Program-made: the position numbers and the translations under genes
Assembly: GCF_012295615.1 (NCBI RefSeq)
Contig: NZ_CP051183.1
Coordinates: forward strand, 3,189,001 to 3,253,000
Length of the DNA stretch: 64,000 bases
DNA from: Bermanella marisrubri
GTDB lineage: Bacteria > Pseudomonadota > Gammaproteobacteria > Pseudomonadales > Oceanobacteraceae
Direction of reading: 5' to 3'
In this document: positions 46,762 through 57,027 of the stretch, piece after piece
Layout: every line of letters starts with the position of its first letter
Numbering within the stretch: position 1 is the stretch's first letter
The notes under the pieces: generated by a model
What the model saw: the letters and a program-made list of their open reading frames with translations, nothing else
Told to the model about the DNA's origin: nothing
Database searches by the model: none

Positions 46762-48657
46762 TTAAATTTCAATGTCTGCTTTGTTGCCTTTGGACTCCAA
46801 CCAAGTTTTTCGGTCGGCAGAGCGTTTCTTGGCCAATAAAAGGTCCATCATTTCGTTCGTATCATCACCCTCTTCAATCGATAACTGAACTAGGCGTCGA
46901 GTGTCTGGGTCCATAGTCGTTTCGCGCAATTGCAATGGGTTCATTTCACCCAAACCTTTAAAGCGCTGAACGTTAATCTTGCCTTTTTTCTTTTCCGCCT
47001 GGATGCGGTCTAGAACACCAGCGCGTTCCGCCTCATCAAGCGCGTAATAAACATCCTTACCCACATCAATTCGATAAAGTGGCGGCATAGCCACATAGAC
47101 ATGACCTGCTCGCACCAACGCTGGGAAATGTTTAACAAATAACGCACATAATAGTGTGGCGATATGTAATCCATCACTGTCCGCATCCGCCAAAATACAA
47201 ATTTTTCCATAACGCAGATTACTTAAATCATCACTTCCAGGATCCATACCAAGAGCAACTGATATGTCGTGAATTTCTTGGCTAGCCAAGACTTCCGTAC
47301 TAGCCACTTCCCAGCTATTCAGAATTTTACCGCGTAGCGGCATAATCGCTTGGTTATCTCGACTACGAGCTTGCTTTGCCGAACCACCAGCGGAATCACC
47401 TTCCACCAAAAATAATTCGGAATATGCGGGATCATTGCTTGCACAGTCGGCCAATTTACCCGGCAAAGCAGGCCCTTGAGTAACTTTTTTACGCACCACT
47501 TTTTTAGCACTACGCATTCGACGCTGAGCATTGCTAATGACCATCTCGGCAATGCGCTCACCTAAAGATGAATGTTCATTTAACCAAAGGCTGAAACTAT
47601 CTTTTACTACACCACTAACAAATGCAGCCGCTTCTCGACTTGATAGGCGCTCTTTGGTTTGCCCAGAAAATTGTGGATCGGCTAACTTAGCACTCAAAAC
47701 AAACGCAACTTTATCCCAAACATCATCAGGTGTGAGTTTCACTCCCCGCGGAAGTAAGTTACGGAACTCGCAAAATTCTCGAAGAGCCTCTAATAAACCA
47801 GTTCGCAAGCCATTAACGTGTGTACCTCCTTGAGCAGTTGGAATCAAATTAACGTAGCTTTCCATTAATTGCTCGCCACCTTCAGGCAGCCATTGTACCG
47901 CCCAGTCTACGGCTTCAGTATTGCCTGACATAGAACCTTCGAACGGTTCTTGCGGAAGTGTTTCATATCCCTTTGTGGATTCGGTTAAATAATCAATCAA
48001 TCCATCTTCGTAAAACCATTTTTCATTGTCGTCCTTGTTTCCATGATTAATAAACTCAATGGTCAAACCTGGACACAAAACAGCTTTGGCTCTAAGCACA
48101 TGTTTTAAACGAGGAACGCTGAATTTATGACTATCGAAATACTTCGCATCAGGCAGGAACCGGACAGTCGTGCCTGTGTCTTTCTTACGTTTGGTTTCGC
48201 CAATCTTTTCTAAATCAATGGCCTTCTCACCGTCTTGAAAAGCGATACGCATAATCTCGCCGTTGCGATGAATGGTCACTTCTAATGCTTTTGACAACGC
48301 ATTTACAACGGACACACCTACACCGTGCAAACCACCACTGAATTGATAATTATCGTTACTAAACTTACCACCTGCGTGGAGCTTAGTTAGAATCAGCTCA
48401 ACGCCACTCACGCCGTGCTCAGGATGAATATCCGTGGGCATACCTCGACCATTATCGGTAACAGCCAGAGACTGATCGGCAAATAACTCGATAGTGATAT
48501 GGTTACAATGACCTGCCAATGCCTCGTCCACAGAATTATCAATCACTTCTTGGGCAAGGTGGTTGGGTCGAGTGGTTTCCGTATACATACCCGGACGTTT
48601 ACGTACTGGGTCTAGACCACTTAATACTTCAATAGATTGTGCAGTGTAATTACTCAT
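46762..48657 (-). CDS. parE: DNA topoisomerase IV subunit B
   Basis: ATPase subunit of topoisomerase IV. It has 631 residues. The GHKL ATP-binding motifs are EVIDNSVDEALAGH, VTDNGRGMPTD and GLHGVGVSVVNALS. The Toprim motifs are FLVEGDSAGGSAKQ and ILADADSDG. It is intact and normal in length. It lies downstream of the YqiA-like esterase, the same order as in E. coli. Confidence 0.97.
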   Translation of the reverse strand: MSNYTAQSIEVLSGLDPVRKRPGMYTETTRPNHLAQEVIDNSVDEALAGHCNHITIELFADQSLAVTDNGRGMPTDIHPEHGVSGVELILTKLHAGGKFSNDNYQFSGGLHGVGVSVVNALSKALEVTIHRNGEIMRIAFQDGEKAIDLEKIGETKRKKDTGTTVRFLPDAKYFDSHKFSVPRLKHVLRAKAVLCPGLTIEFINHGNKDDNEKWFYEDGLIDYLTESTKGYETLPQEPFEGSMSGNTEAVDWAVQWLPEGGEQLMESYVNLIPTAQGGTHVNGLRTGLLEALREFCEFRNLLPRGVKLTPDDVWDKVAFVLSAKLADPQFSGQTKERLSSREAAAFVSGVVKDSFSLWLNEHSSLGERIAEMVISNAQRRMRSAKKVVRKKVTQGPALPGKLADCASNDPAYSELFLVEGDSAGGSAKQARSRDNQAIMPLRGKILNSWEVASTEVLASQEIHDISVALGMDPGSDDLSNLRYGKICILADADSDGLHIATLLCALFVKHFPALVRAGHVYVAMPPLYRIDVGKDVYYALDEAERAGVLDRIQAEKKKGKINVQRFKGLGEMNPLQLRETTMDPDTRRLVQLSIEEGDDTNEMMDLLLAKKRSADRKTWLESKGNKADIEI

Positions 48658-48725
48658 TAATCACAAACTCTTAATAATGCTGACAGTCATTTTATAGTTA
48701 TTTCTCAATGCAACGCTCATCATGG

Positions 48726-49328
48726 CTAATAGGGCATTTGCATAAAATTCATTACAGCTGGTAAACGCTGTTGGAAATTACTGTAACTATGGTCACCTCC
48801 ATATTCTATTATGCAAGGACCATTGCGATATTTATCACATGCTAGACGATAATCCAGTGTTTCGTCATGGGTCTGTACCATGAGGAAATGACGCTGAGGC
48901 TGAGCTAGAGCTGGGGTATCCAAGGCCTTTAGCTCATCCATATAGTCTTCTGTAACGACGAAACGCTCGCCATTGTACAGGTTTTCATTCTCTCCTAGAT
49001 AGTCTCTGAGTAGCTCATAAGGCTTGACCGCTGGGTTAATCAGCACGCAACGCCCTCCAAAGCGCTCCACCAAATAACTAGCAAAATACCCTCCTAAACT
49101 ACTACCAATAACCAATGTCGATGCTGGCCCTACTTCATCTAACAATTGCTCGTAAATAAATTGGGCTTGATCCATAGCCGCTTGCGGTGCAGGTGACAAT
49201 TGAGGAATATGCAAATTTTGCTGGTTTTGGTGATCTTCAAAAAACATCTGTGTTTGCTGGGCCTTCGACGATTGCGGTCCACTTTTAAAGCCATGCAAAT
49301 ATAAGCAACGCAACTGCTCAGGAATCAT
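48726..49328 (-). CDS. yqiA: YqiA-like alpha/beta hydrolase (esterase)
   Basis: A 200-residue UPF0227/YqiA-family esterase. LYLHGFKSGPQSSKAQQ is the N-terminal oxyanion region, VIGSSLGGYFA holds the nucleophile serine, and GGDHSYSNFQ holds the catalytic histidine. E. coli YqiA prefers short- and medium-chain esters. The ATG at 49328 is preferred over a TTG six codons upstream. Located directly upstream of parE. Confidence 0.85.
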   Translation of the reverse strand: MIPEQLRCLYLHGFKSGPQSSKAQQTQMFFEDHQNQQNLHIPQLSPAPQAAMDQAQFIYEQLLDEVGPASTLVIGSSLGGYFASYLVERFGGRCVLINPAVKPYELLRDYLGENENLYNGERFVVTEDYMDELKALDTPALAQPQRHFLMVQTHDETLDYRLACDKYRNGPCIIEYGGDHSYSNFQQRLPAVMNFMQMPY

Positions 49329-49444
49329 AGGCAAGCACTTTCCCAATTCGTAATAACTGCACTAGCATACTGTGCTCTGGATCGACTGCGCAAGCCGGTG
49401 TGTGTTGGATTGCTGGTACAGCAATAAATATGAACTATGATTAG

Positions 49445-49624
49445 AGGGTCAAAACTACAAAAGAGCTTAACGAATTTAATCTTTCTGAAAACAATTTACA
49501 CGTAACCAGCGGCCTTACCAATACACGAAGCAAAGAACTAATCGATGCTTTTAACAAAGGTTTAGAAGAGATCAGAGTCAATGGAACTTTTAACAAGCTA
49601 CTGAAGCGGTATAACTTAAAGTAA
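49445..49624 (+). pseudogene. Relic: C-terminus of a family 3 solute-binding protein
   Basis: In one frame this reads 59 codons ending in AFNKGLEEIRVNGTFNKLLK and a stop. That is the characteristic C-terminus of periplasmic amino-acid-binding proteins (SBP family 3: an A-F-N-x-x-L-x-x-I-x-x-x-G-T-x-x-x-L-x-x-x-Y pattern). An in-frame TAG sits just before it at 49442-49444, and I find no start codon with a ribosome site, so only the tail survives. A terminator follows directly, as it would have in the intact gene. Confidence 0.7.
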
Positions 49625-49633
49625 TACAAAAAC

Positions 49634-49664
49634 AAAAAAGCCTTTGCCGAGGCAAAGGCTTTTT
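49634..49664. terminator. Bidirectional terminator between the relic and tolC
   Basis: A perfect stem GCCTTTGC/GCAAAGGC (49640-49647 with 49652-49659) extended by A/T pairs, loop CGAG, with A-run left and T-run right. It ends tolC on the minus strand and once ended the relic gene on the plus strand. Confidence 0.88.
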
Positions 49665-49681
49665 CTCGCGGCAAGGCTAGC

Positions 49682-51016
49682 TTATTTTTGTAGCCAGCCG
49701 TTTACTTCTTCGATGTCTGTCGCAGACAACTGACCTGCCGCCTGACGGAATTTCAATAAATCCAATACGTAGTCATATCGTGCGAATTCATAATCTCGCT
49801 GGGCACTGAATACCGCTAGCTGAGCCTGCAACACTTCAACAATATTACGCGTACCCACTTCATAGCCTGTTTGCGTGGCTTCCATAGCGCTCTGCGCACT
49901 AGTTTGAGCTTGCTTACGAGCTTTGATACGTGCCACATCCGCTTCAAGTTGGCGATACAAGGAGCGAATAGTTAGGCTAGCCCCGCGCTCTGCTGCCTCA
50001 AGACTTTTTTCTGCTGCCTGACGCTGGTAGTAGGCTTGTTTCTGACCTGCCCAAGTCGCGCCGCCTGCAAACAATGGCATTTCGAGCTGCACACCCACAT
50101 AGGTAGACGTCACATCCTCACCGGGCGCACTTTGACTCAAATCACTGTTTTCCACCTGATACGATCCAACCAAGTTAACACTTGGACCATGTTCAGAGAT
50201 TTTCGATTTGTGATTGCGCTCTGCCGCCAATTGGGCCTTTTGTGCAATCAATACATCCAAGTTTTGGCCCAGCGCTTTTTGCTCCCAATGGGTGCGATCT
50301 TGCGGTACTGGACCTGTTAATGGCAATTGATCTTGCAGGGTGCTGATGCGGTCATAACGCTCACCCGTTAACAATGCCAAGGATTCATAAGCGATATCTA
50401 ATTGACTCTCCGCAGCAATAAGCTCAACGGTGGCACTATCGTAAATAGCCTGAGCTTCATGAACCTCTGTGATCGCAATCAAGCCAACCTTAAAACGCTG
50501 CTGAGTTTGCTCAAGCTGACGTTTTACAGCAGCTTCTTGGGCTTTAGCCGCGGCTAAACTTGCATTGGCACGCAACACATCGAAATAGGCTTCAGATATG
50601 CGAACGACCAAACTCTGCTCCGCTTTACGTAATTCTAGCTCAGCTTGATCAGTGGTTGCGCTGGCAGCACCGTAACTATACCACGAAGCCGGCGCAATCA
50701 GTGTTTGACTGAGCTGGATGCCATAACTGGTGCTATCCCCATCACGATCAGTACCGTTAACTTCTACCGTTGTATTGCCGGTTTCCGCAGTGAGGTTAAT
50801 AGTCGGAAGCACAGCTTGACGAGCCAAGCCTTCACTTTGCGCATTGGCATTGGCCGACGCAATTTCCGCTGCGAGCTGTGGATCGTTCATAAGCGCTTGC
50901 TCAAAAACGTTTTTCAAATCTGTAGCATGTGTCACCATGGATCCGGTGGACAGCGCGACAGTGACGAACAGGCTTTTAATCAAGCCTGTTTTCGGGAAAC
51001 TTACTGGTTTTTTCAT
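49682..51016 (-). CDS. tolC: TolC-family outer-membrane channel
   Basis: Outer-membrane efflux duct used by RND and type I systems. It has 444 residues: a signal peptide (cleavage near VTHA, about residue 31), then two homologous OEP repeats (about 35-225 and 240-430). Each repeat carries long alternating helices, with FEQALMNDPQLAAE and QQRFKVGLIAITEVHEAQA in the first and TQTGYEVGTRNIVEVLQAQ in the second. The ATG at 51016 has an AGGAT ribosome site. It is divergent from nudF, as in E. coli. Confidence 0.93.
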   Translation of the reverse strand: MKKPVSFPKTGLIKSLFVTVALSTGSMVTHATDLKNVFEQALMNDPQLAAEIASANANAQSEGLARQAVLPTINLTAETGNTTVEVNGTDRDGDSTSYGIQLSQTLIAPASWYSYGAASATTDQAELELRKAEQSLVVRISEAYFDVLRANASLAAAKAQEAAVKRQLEQTQQRFKVGLIAITEVHEAQAIYDSATVELIAAESQLDIAYESLALLTGERYDRISTLQDQLPLTGPVPQDRTHWEQKALGQNLDVLIAQKAQLAAERNHKSKISEHGPSVNLVGSYQVENSDLSQSAPGEDVTSTYVGVQLEMPLFAGGATWAGQKQAYYQRQAAEKSLEAAERGASLTIRSLYRQLEADVARIKARKQAQTSAQSAMEATQTGYEVGTRNIVEVLQAQLAVFSAQRDYEFARYDYVLDLLKFRQAAGQLSATDIEEVNGWLQK

Positions 51017-51180
51017 GACACATCCTGTAAAAGCGAGTCGCATTAATAATAGGCAGGGATTCTAACCACATATGACGCAGACGGGAAGGCTATATTAGAA
51101 ACCCCTAAAGTAACATATTGTTGCACCTACGATACAAACACTTCTTTACAATTACCACTGTTAATTTTTTGAGGACGTGA

Positions 51181-51789
51181 ATGAGTAATTTATCGCCCGA
51201 CTTCCATCACCACGACTGGCAACAGATCAAGAAAGAAACCAGCTTCGATGGCTTTTTTAAAGTCAGTACGCTAACTCTGAAGCACAGACTATTCAGAGGT
51301 GGTTGGAGCCAAGAAATTCTACGAGAGCGTTTTGATAGAGGCCCCGCAGTTGGAGTCCTAATGCATGATCCGATCAGAGATAAAATTGTATTGACTCAAC
51401 AGTTTCGTGTTGGCGCTATCGAGGAAGTCAGTCCTTGGGTATTCGAAGTCGTGGCAGGTATGATCGAAAAAGGCGAAACCCCTGAATCCGTCGCTATACG
51501 TGAAGCCAAAGAGGAAAGCGGCGCCGATATTCAAGCACTCACCCCTATATGCCAATATCTAGTCAGTCCCGGCGGTACCGATGAAAAAATGCATATGTTC
51601 TACACTCAAGTAGATGCAGACACCATCGAGGGTATTCATGGCCTTGATAGCGAAGCAGAAGACATAAAAATCCACAAGATACCAACCCAAGAAGCGTTTG
51701 CCTGCGTAAGGGATGGACGAATCAATAACGCAGCGACCGTCATTGCACTGCAGTGGCTGGAGCTTCAAATGATAAAGGGAACGCTTTAA
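51181..51789 (+). CDS. nudF: ADP-ribose pyrophosphatase
   Basis: Nudix hydrolase that cleaves ADP-ribose to AMP and ribose 5-phosphate. It has 202 residues. The Nudix box GMIEKGETPESVAIREAKEE lies near residue 97, and VSPGGTDEKMHMFY near residue 122 fits the ADP-ribose pyrophosphatase group. It heads the nudF-DUF1249-cpdA run, the same order as nudF-yqiB-cpdA in E. coli. Confidence 0.93.
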   Translation: MSNLSPDFHHHDWQQIKKETSFDGFFKVSTLTLKHRLFRGGWSQEILRERFDRGPAVGVLMHDPIRDKIVLTQQFRVGAIEEVSPWVFEVVAGMIEKGETPESVAIREAKEESGADIQALTPICQYLVSPGGTDEKMHMFYTQVDADTIEGIHGLDSEAEDIKIHKIPTQEAFACVRDGRINNAATVIALQWLELQMIKGTL

Positions 51790-51790
51790 G

Positions 51791-52264
51791 TTGGCCAAGG
51801 TTCACCCAAAACACTATGTCCCAGATCTAACCAGTATGGCCAGCATTTGCGAGGCTAACTACTTACGCCTGCTACGACTATTGCCGGATATGCAGAGTGG
51901 CAAGGGACGTAAAGTGAAACTTGTCGGTGGTCCTAAGCACGAAACTCAAATAGTGTTCACCGTAACTGAATCCTTTAAGTACACTCTAACGATCGAAGTA
52001 AAGCAAACGTCAGCTCTGCATAACTTCTTACGGTCCCCTTCCATGGAGGTGCGCCTCTATGATGATGTGCATATGGCCGAGGTCGTGCGCTATGACAATT
52101 ACCACAAATTTAATGGCGTTTATCACTATCCCAATGAGTTCATGCACCACCCAAATGAAAAACAGCAGATCAACGAGTTCTTGGGTGAATGGCTAGAACA
52201 TTGTTTGCAACATGGAGAAGCTGATATTAGCCTCGATTTCGTGCCAAATAACGTCAAAATGTGA
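51791..52264 (+). CDS. DUF1249 family protein (YqiB-like)
   Basis: A 157-residue protein related to E. coli YqiB: HYVPDLTSMASICEANYLRL near the start and YPNEFMHHPNEKQQINEFLG near the end are typical. Function unknown. The TTG at 51791 is chosen because family members begin upstream of the M-x-x-x-C-E-x-N-Y motif and an AAAGGGA ribosome site lies about 10 bases before; the ATG at 51836 would cut into the motif. It starts one base after nudF. Confidence 0.87.
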   Translation: MAKVHPKHYVPDLTSMASICEANYLRLLRLLPDMQSGKGRKVKLVGGPKHETQIVFTVTESFKYTLTIEVKQTSALHNFLRSPSMEVRLYDDVHMAEVVRYDNYHKFNGVYHYPNEFMHHPNEKQQINEFLGEWLEHCLQHGEADISLDFVPNNVKM

Positions 52265-52401
52265 CTCGAGCCCTAGAACTGACTAAGCTGTTACTTATAT
52301 AGTGCCAATTTAGAATTTGTAACCCAGTTTCAGTTATCATAGGGGTTACCAAGTAAATAGGCGATTACTTCGCCCACGGACGGGTTAGGAAGAACAGCAG
52401 C

Positions 52402-53184
52402 ATGCAGAAATTTATTCAAATCACTGATAGCCACCTTTTCAGTACCAAACCAGGCAAACTACTGGGTATGGATACACAGTACAGCCTTGACGCCGTATTG
52501 GAAAAACTAAGAGACGAGCACTGTGATTATGATTTCTATTTGTGCACCGGTGACTTAAGCCAAGACGGCACCGTAGAAAGCTACCAACACCTAAAGAACA
52601 CACTAGCCAAAGATGGCAAACCGCAGCACTGGATTCCAGGCAATCATGATCATCGCCCTAATATGGTCCAAGTGGCCAGTGAAGAAGTAGAGATGAAACC
52701 AGTATTTCGCGCTGGTGCTTGGCAAATAATCATGCTCGACAGCCAAGTACCAGGGGCCGTGGGTGGTAATTTTTCTGAATCTCAACTGCAACTTTTGCGC
52801 GATGCACTCGACGCGGACTCTGGAAGCCCAACCCTGGTAACAATGCACCATCACCCTATCGCCATGGAGTGTGATTGGCTAGATACTCAGCAAATACGTA
52901 ATAGCCAAGCATTTCGTGACATCATTGATCAGTATGACAATGTAAAGGTGGTGCTTTGGGGGCATGTTCACCAGGACAGCGACCAGCTCATTAATGGTGT
53001 TCGCTTTATTTCAACTCCTTCAACCTGTGTGCAATTTACCCCAGAATCTGAAGATTTCGATGTAGATACTTGTGGCCCCGGCTACCGCTGGATGGAGCTT
53101 CATGACGACGGCTCCATTAAGACGGGGGTCAGTCGTGTTGAACACATTGATTTTGAAATCGATTACAGTGTTAAGGGCTACTAA
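52402..53184 (+). CDS. cpdA: 3',5'-cyclic AMP phosphodiesterase CpdA
   Basis: Class III cyclic-nucleotide phosphodiesterase that hydrolyses cAMP and so tunes CRP activity. It has 260 residues with the metallophosphoesterase fold. Metal ligands lie in QITDSHLF, CTGDLSQDG, PGNHDHR, MHHHPI and WGHVHQD. The ATG at 52402 follows a 137-bp gap after DUF1249, which may hold a separate promoter. Confidence 0.93.
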   Translation: MQKFIQITDSHLFSTKPGKLLGMDTQYSLDAVLEKLRDEHCDYDFYLCTGDLSQDGTVESYQHLKNTLAKDGKPQHWIPGNHDHRPNMVQVASEEVEMKPVFRAGAWQIIMLDSQVPGAVGGNFSESQLQLLRDALDADSGSPTLVTMHHHPIAMECDWLDTQQIRNSQAFRDIIDQYDNVKVVLWGHVHQDSDQLINGVRFISTPSTCVQFTPESEDFDVDTCGPGYRWMELHDDGSIKTGVSRVEHIDFEIDYSVKGY

Positions 53185-53189
53185 ACGCC

Positions 53190-54473
53190 TCAGCCTTCTC
53201 CATTAAACTGTTCTTGAATGAGTGCCAGCACTTCCTGCTTGGCCCCTTTGTTGGCCTCAACTACAGCCATTGCTTGTTTCCCCATATCCAAACGAAGCTG
53301 CTTAGATTCCAGCAAAGACAAGAGTTGTTGAGGCAAGTCTTGCTCTGATACGGTTTGCAATCCACCTGCCGCCTGAAGCTGCTCACATATGACTGCAAAG
53401 TTAAATTGGCTAGGGCCCATGATAACGGGAACAGATAACGCCGCAGGTTCCAATGGATTATGACCTCCATTTTCAACAAAACTGCCTCCCATGACACAAA
53501 CGTCACTGGCAGCCAAGAATAGCAATAGCTCACCCATGGTATCCACCAGCATGACATGTGTTTCTAAACCGGCCATGCCTTGGGTACGACGCTGTAAATT
53601 CAATTCCCTGTTATTTATTGATTCAGCAACATTATTAAAGCGTTCTGGATGACGAGGCACAAGTATTAATAAAGGGTCTAATAGTTTTTTCTTCAACTGG
53701 ACAAAGGCGTCTAGGGCAATTTCATCTTCCCCTTGGTGAGTACTGGCAACACAGATCACCGGGCGCGTTTCTCCCCATTGGGCGCGCAGCTGTTCACCTT
53801 GCTCGATGATGCTCATATCCACATCCAGATCGAATTTAATACTTCCAGTAACATGCATTTTTTCAGCTGGCATGCCCAACTGCTTAAAACGTTGAGCATC
53901 CTTATCATTTTGCACGGCTAAACGATCAATATTATTGAGCATTTGCCGCGTTAAATTCGGAAACTTGCTGTACCCCTTCGCACTTTTCTCACTCAAGCGG
54001 GCATTAACAACGAGTACGTTGCAATTTTTACTCTTCGCACAATGCAATAAATTGGGCCAAAGCTCGGTTTCCAAAATAACCAGCTGCCGTGGCTTCAGGC
54101 GCTTTAGAAATGCGCCTAATAGAAGTGGTATGTCATAAGGCAAATAACAATGAAAAACGCGTTTTCCCATAACGTCCGCAAAACGACTTTGAACCTGCTC
54201 GCTGCCCGTTGGTGTAGTCGTTGTTATGACTATGGGTAGATCTGGATAGCGATCCATTACAGCTTTAATAACAGGCGTCGCCGCGATGAATTCACCTACG
54301 CTAACGGTATGAAACCAAATTCCATGTTGCGCATTGCTACCGAGACTGACTAAACCAAATCGCTCAAGCCAACGCTGTCGGTAGGCAGGAGCCTGTCGCC
54401 CGCGCAACCACAAACGGACTAAGATCGCAGGCAATATTAAAATAAACAAAGCGGTGTAGAAAAATCTGGCCAT
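53190..54473 (-). CDS. waaA: 3-deoxy-D-manno-octulosonic acid transferase
   Basis: Adds Kdo residues to lipid IVA in lipopolysaccharide core synthesis. It has 427 residues, GT30 family: an N-terminal membrane anchor (about 4-20), the acceptor-side motif VSVGEFIAATPV with the catalytic glutamate, and CMP-Kdo-side motifs GGSFVENGGHNPLEPAALS. The ATG at 54473 gives a normal anchor; an in-frame start at 54554 adds an unlikely leader. It is divergent from hldE, another LPS core gene. Confidence 0.94.
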   Translation of the reverse strand: MARFFYTALFILILPAILVRLWLRGRQAPAYRQRWLERFGLVSLGSNAQHGIWFHTVSVGEFIAATPVIKAVMDRYPDLPIVITTTTPTGSEQVQSRFADVMGKRVFHCYLPYDIPLLLGAFLKRLKPRQLVILETELWPNLLHCAKSKNCNVLVVNARLSEKSAKGYSKFPNLTRQMLNNIDRLAVQNDKDAQRFKQLGMPAEKMHVTGSIKFDLDVDMSIIEQGEQLRAQWGETRPVICVASTHQGEDEIALDAFVQLKKKLLDPLLILVPRHPERFNNVAESINNRELNLQRRTQGMAGLETHVMLVDTMGELLLFLAASDVCVMGGSFVENGGHNPLEPAALSVPVIMGPSQFNFAVICEQLQAAGGLQTVSEQDLPQQLLSLLESKQLRLDMGKQAMAVVEANKGAKQEVLALIQEQFNGEG

Positions 54474-54635
54474 GGAACTCTTGAATATAAATAAAAAGGA
54501 GCATTCTAACATTAAGGGACGTATTTGCTCGGCATTTACCTCCGAGTAACACAATTTGTGACTCAGGGTTTACTGCCAGCTATGGCTCGTCATGGTACTA
54601 TAAGAGCTCTTTCGAGTTTGTTACCGGTTGTATAA

Positions 54636-56066
54636 ATGACGTTATCCATTCCACAATTTGATCAAGCAAAAGTTTTGGTAGTTGGTGATGTAATGCTTGA
54701 CCGCTATTGGAGCGGCCCCACATCTCGCATTAGTCCCGAGGCGCCAGTGCCCGTGGTAAAAGTAACGGATATTGAGGATCGCGCCGGCGGAGCGGGTAAT
54801 GTTGCTCTCAATATCGCAAGTCTTAATGCTTATGCGGGCCTCATTGGCTTAGTCGGAAACGACAATAATGCCAAAGCTCTAGTTGAGTCATTGCAACATA
54901 ATCATATTCAAACACAATTTAGTTATATCGATAGCCACCCCACCATCACCAAATTGCGGGTATTAAGTCGCCATCAGCAACTGATTCGATTGGACTTCGA
55001 GGAGAGCTTTGGCGAGGTCGATAACGGCGACATGCTAGAGCAATATCAAACTCTATTACCTGAATATGATGTCATCATCTTAAGTGATTATGGTAAAGGG
55101 GCTCTGCATAATGTGGAGGCCTTTATCGAACTAGGTAGAAATGCAGGAAAAACCGTATTAGTTGATCCAAAAGGAACCGATTTTTCAAAATATCGAGGCG
55201 CCAGTTTGATTACACCGAACATGTCCGAGTTTGAGGGTGTCGTCGGTACGTGCAAAGACGAAGCAGATGTCGTATCCAAAGGTTTTGCATTACTCGAAGA
55301 ACTTAACTTACAAGCCCTATTGGTAACCCGCAGTGAAAAAGGCATGACGCTGTTTCAAAAGAATCAACAACCGGTTCACCTGGCCGCCACTGCACAAGAA
55401 GTATATGACGTCACAGGTGCCGGAGATACCGTCATCAGCGTTTTGGCCAGTGCATTAGCGGCAGGACAAAGCTATACACAAGCCACCGCCCTTGCCAATA
55501 CTGCCGCCGCCCTTGTAGTGGCTAAGTTAGGAACAGCAACGGTCAGCGTCGCCGAACTTCGTCAGGCCGCAAAAGCCGACGCAGTCGCCCATGACGGTAT
55601 TGTTGATGAGGAACAATTAAAACAAATCATACTCTCAGCTAAAGCTGAAGGTGAAACCTTGGTTATGACCAATGGCTGTTTTGATATTCTGCACCCTGGC
55701 CACGTAAGTTACTTAAAAGCGGCAAAAGCATTAGGTGATAAACTTATTGTCGCTGTGAACACCGATGATTCGGTGCGTCGCCTAAAAGGTCCTGATCGTC
55801 CAATTAACTCAACTGAGCATCGTATGGATGTATTGGCTGGCTTATCTAGTGTGGACTACGTTGTAGCTTTCTCCGAAGATACACCTCAGCGATTAATCGC
55901 CAACCTGTTACCTGACATTCTAGTGAAAGGCGGTGACTATAAAATTGAAGATATCGCTGGCGGGCAAGAGGTCATTTCTAATGGCGGTGAAGTGAAAGTA
56001 CTGAACTTTGAAGAGGGTTGCAGTACAACGAATATTATCAACAGCATCAAGCAGCACGGAAAATAA
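54636..56066 (+). CDS. hldE: Bifunctional heptose-7-phosphate kinase / heptose-1-phosphate adenylyltransferase
   Basis: Makes ADP-D-glycero-beta-D-manno-heptose for the LPS inner core. It has 476 residues. The N-terminal ribokinase-fold domain (1-325) has [11 protein letters not shown] and the catalytic [14 protein letters not shown]. The C-terminal nucleotidyltransferase domain (about 340-476) has [16 protein letters not shown] and the [10 protein letters not shown] motif. Both domains are intact. Confidence 0.96.
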   Translation: MTLSIPQFDQAKVLVVGDVMLDRYWSGPTSRISPEAPVPVVKVTDIEDRAGGAGNVALNIASLNAYAGLIGLVGNDNNAKALVESLQHNHIQTQFSYIDSHPTITKLRVLSRHQQLIRLDFEESFGEVDNGDMLEQYQTLLPEYDVIILSDYGKGALHNVEAFIELGRNAGKTVLVDPKGTDFSKYRGASLITPNMSEFEGVVGTCKDEADVVSKGFALLEELNLQALLVTRSEKGMTLFQKNQQPVHLAATAQEVYDVTGAGDTVISVLASALAAGQSYTQATALANTAAALVVAKLGTATVSVAELRQAAKADAVAHDGIVDEEQLKQIILSAKAEGETLVMTNGCFDILHPGHVSYLKAAKALGDKLIVAVNTDDSVRRLKGPDRPINSTEHRMDVLAGLSSVDYVVAFSEDTPQRLIANLLPDILVKGGDYKIEDIAGGQEVISNGGEVKVLNFEEGCSTTNIINSIKQHGK

Positions 56067-56073
56067 TAACAAA

Positions 56074-57027
56074 ATGGGTAAGCAATTAAATCGCATCGAA
56101 GATGTGAGACTGCTAAAAACCGAATACCTGCACCCAAAGTATTGGGGAGTTTGGGCGTTCATTGGTTTTCTATGGTTTGCCAGTCTATTTCCCTTTGCAG
56201 TGCAATGGAGAATAAGCCAAGGCTTGGCTTGGCTTACCTACAACCTAGCAAAAAGTCGTCGCCACATTGCTGAAGTCAATATTGATCTTTGCTTTCCAGA
56301 ATTATCCAGTGTGGAAAAGACAGCACTGGTTAAGCAAACCTTTCATGAAAACATGCAAGGTTATTTGGATAGCGGTACCGCTTGGTTTCGTGACTACCGC
56401 CGCTTCAAACCTGACATCATCATTAAAGGTAAAGAGCACTTGGATGCCGCCCAGCAAAAAGGGCAAGGCGTCATACTCGCAGGCGCACATTTCAGCATCT
56501 TAGATTTAGCAGGCGCACTAACCAGTTTAGTTTGCCCACTAAATGTAACCTATCGACCATTAGACAATAAACTAATGAACGCAGTGATGATGCGCGGTCG
56601 CTATCGTTTTGTCGATAATGCGTACCATAAAAAAGACGTTAAAGGTTTTATTAGCTGTTTGAAGCGAGGTGAAATTCTTTGGTATGCACCAGATCAAGAT
56701 TATGGACGGCGACATTCAGTTTTTGCACCCTTGTTTGGACGTGACGCAGCGACAGTCACAGGATTAACATTTTTAAGTGACAGCGGTGATGCCCAGATCA
56801 TTCCTTACAGTTATCATCGTAGCGGAAAAGGGCAAATATTTACGCTTGAGTTTTATCCGCCCTTGCCTAAAACTGGCAGCGAAGAGGCCGACGCTAGCAA
56901 CTACAATGTATGGTTAGAAACGGTAATTCGCCGCTACCCAGCTCAGTATTTGTGGTTGCACAAACGCTTTAAAACACAAAAAGACCCTGAACAACCCAAT
57001 CCTTACAAGTCTAGAGGTCATTCTTAA
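56074..57027 (+). CDS. lpxL: Lipid A biosynthesis acyltransferase (LpxL/HtrB type)
   Basis: Transfers a secondary acyl chain to Kdo-lipid A. It has 317 residues with an N-terminal membrane helix (about 27-45). The catalytic H-x4-D motif is in LAGAHFSILDLAG, and RYRFVDNAYHKKD and WYAPDQDYGRRHSVFAPLFG are conserved acceptor and substrate segments. Whether it is a lauroyl or other-chain enzyme is not readable. The ATG at 56074 follows hldE by seven bases; an in-frame start at 56008 overlaps hldE. Confidence 0.9.
   Translation: MGKQLNRIEDVRLLKTEYLHPKYWGVWAFIGFLWFASLFPFAVQWRISQGLAWLTYNLAKSRRHIAEVNIDLCFPELSSVEKTALVKQTFHENMQGYLDSGTAWFRDYRRFKPDIIIKGKEHLDAAQQKGQGVILAGAHFSILDLAGALTSLVCPLNVTYRPLDNKLMNAVMMRGRYRFVDNAYHKKDVKGFISCLKRGEILWYAPDQDYGRRHSVFAPLFGRDAATVTGLTFLSDSGDAQIIPYSYHRSGKGQIFTLEFYPPLPKTGSEEADASNYNVWLETVIRRYPAQYLWLHKRFKTQKDPEQPNPYKSRGHS

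Noticed and set aside
49441-49674. 77-residue minus-strand frame in the tolC-yqiA gap
   Set aside because: The plus strand of the same stretch encodes a recognisable solute-binding-protein C-terminus, and the minus frame runs through the terminator.
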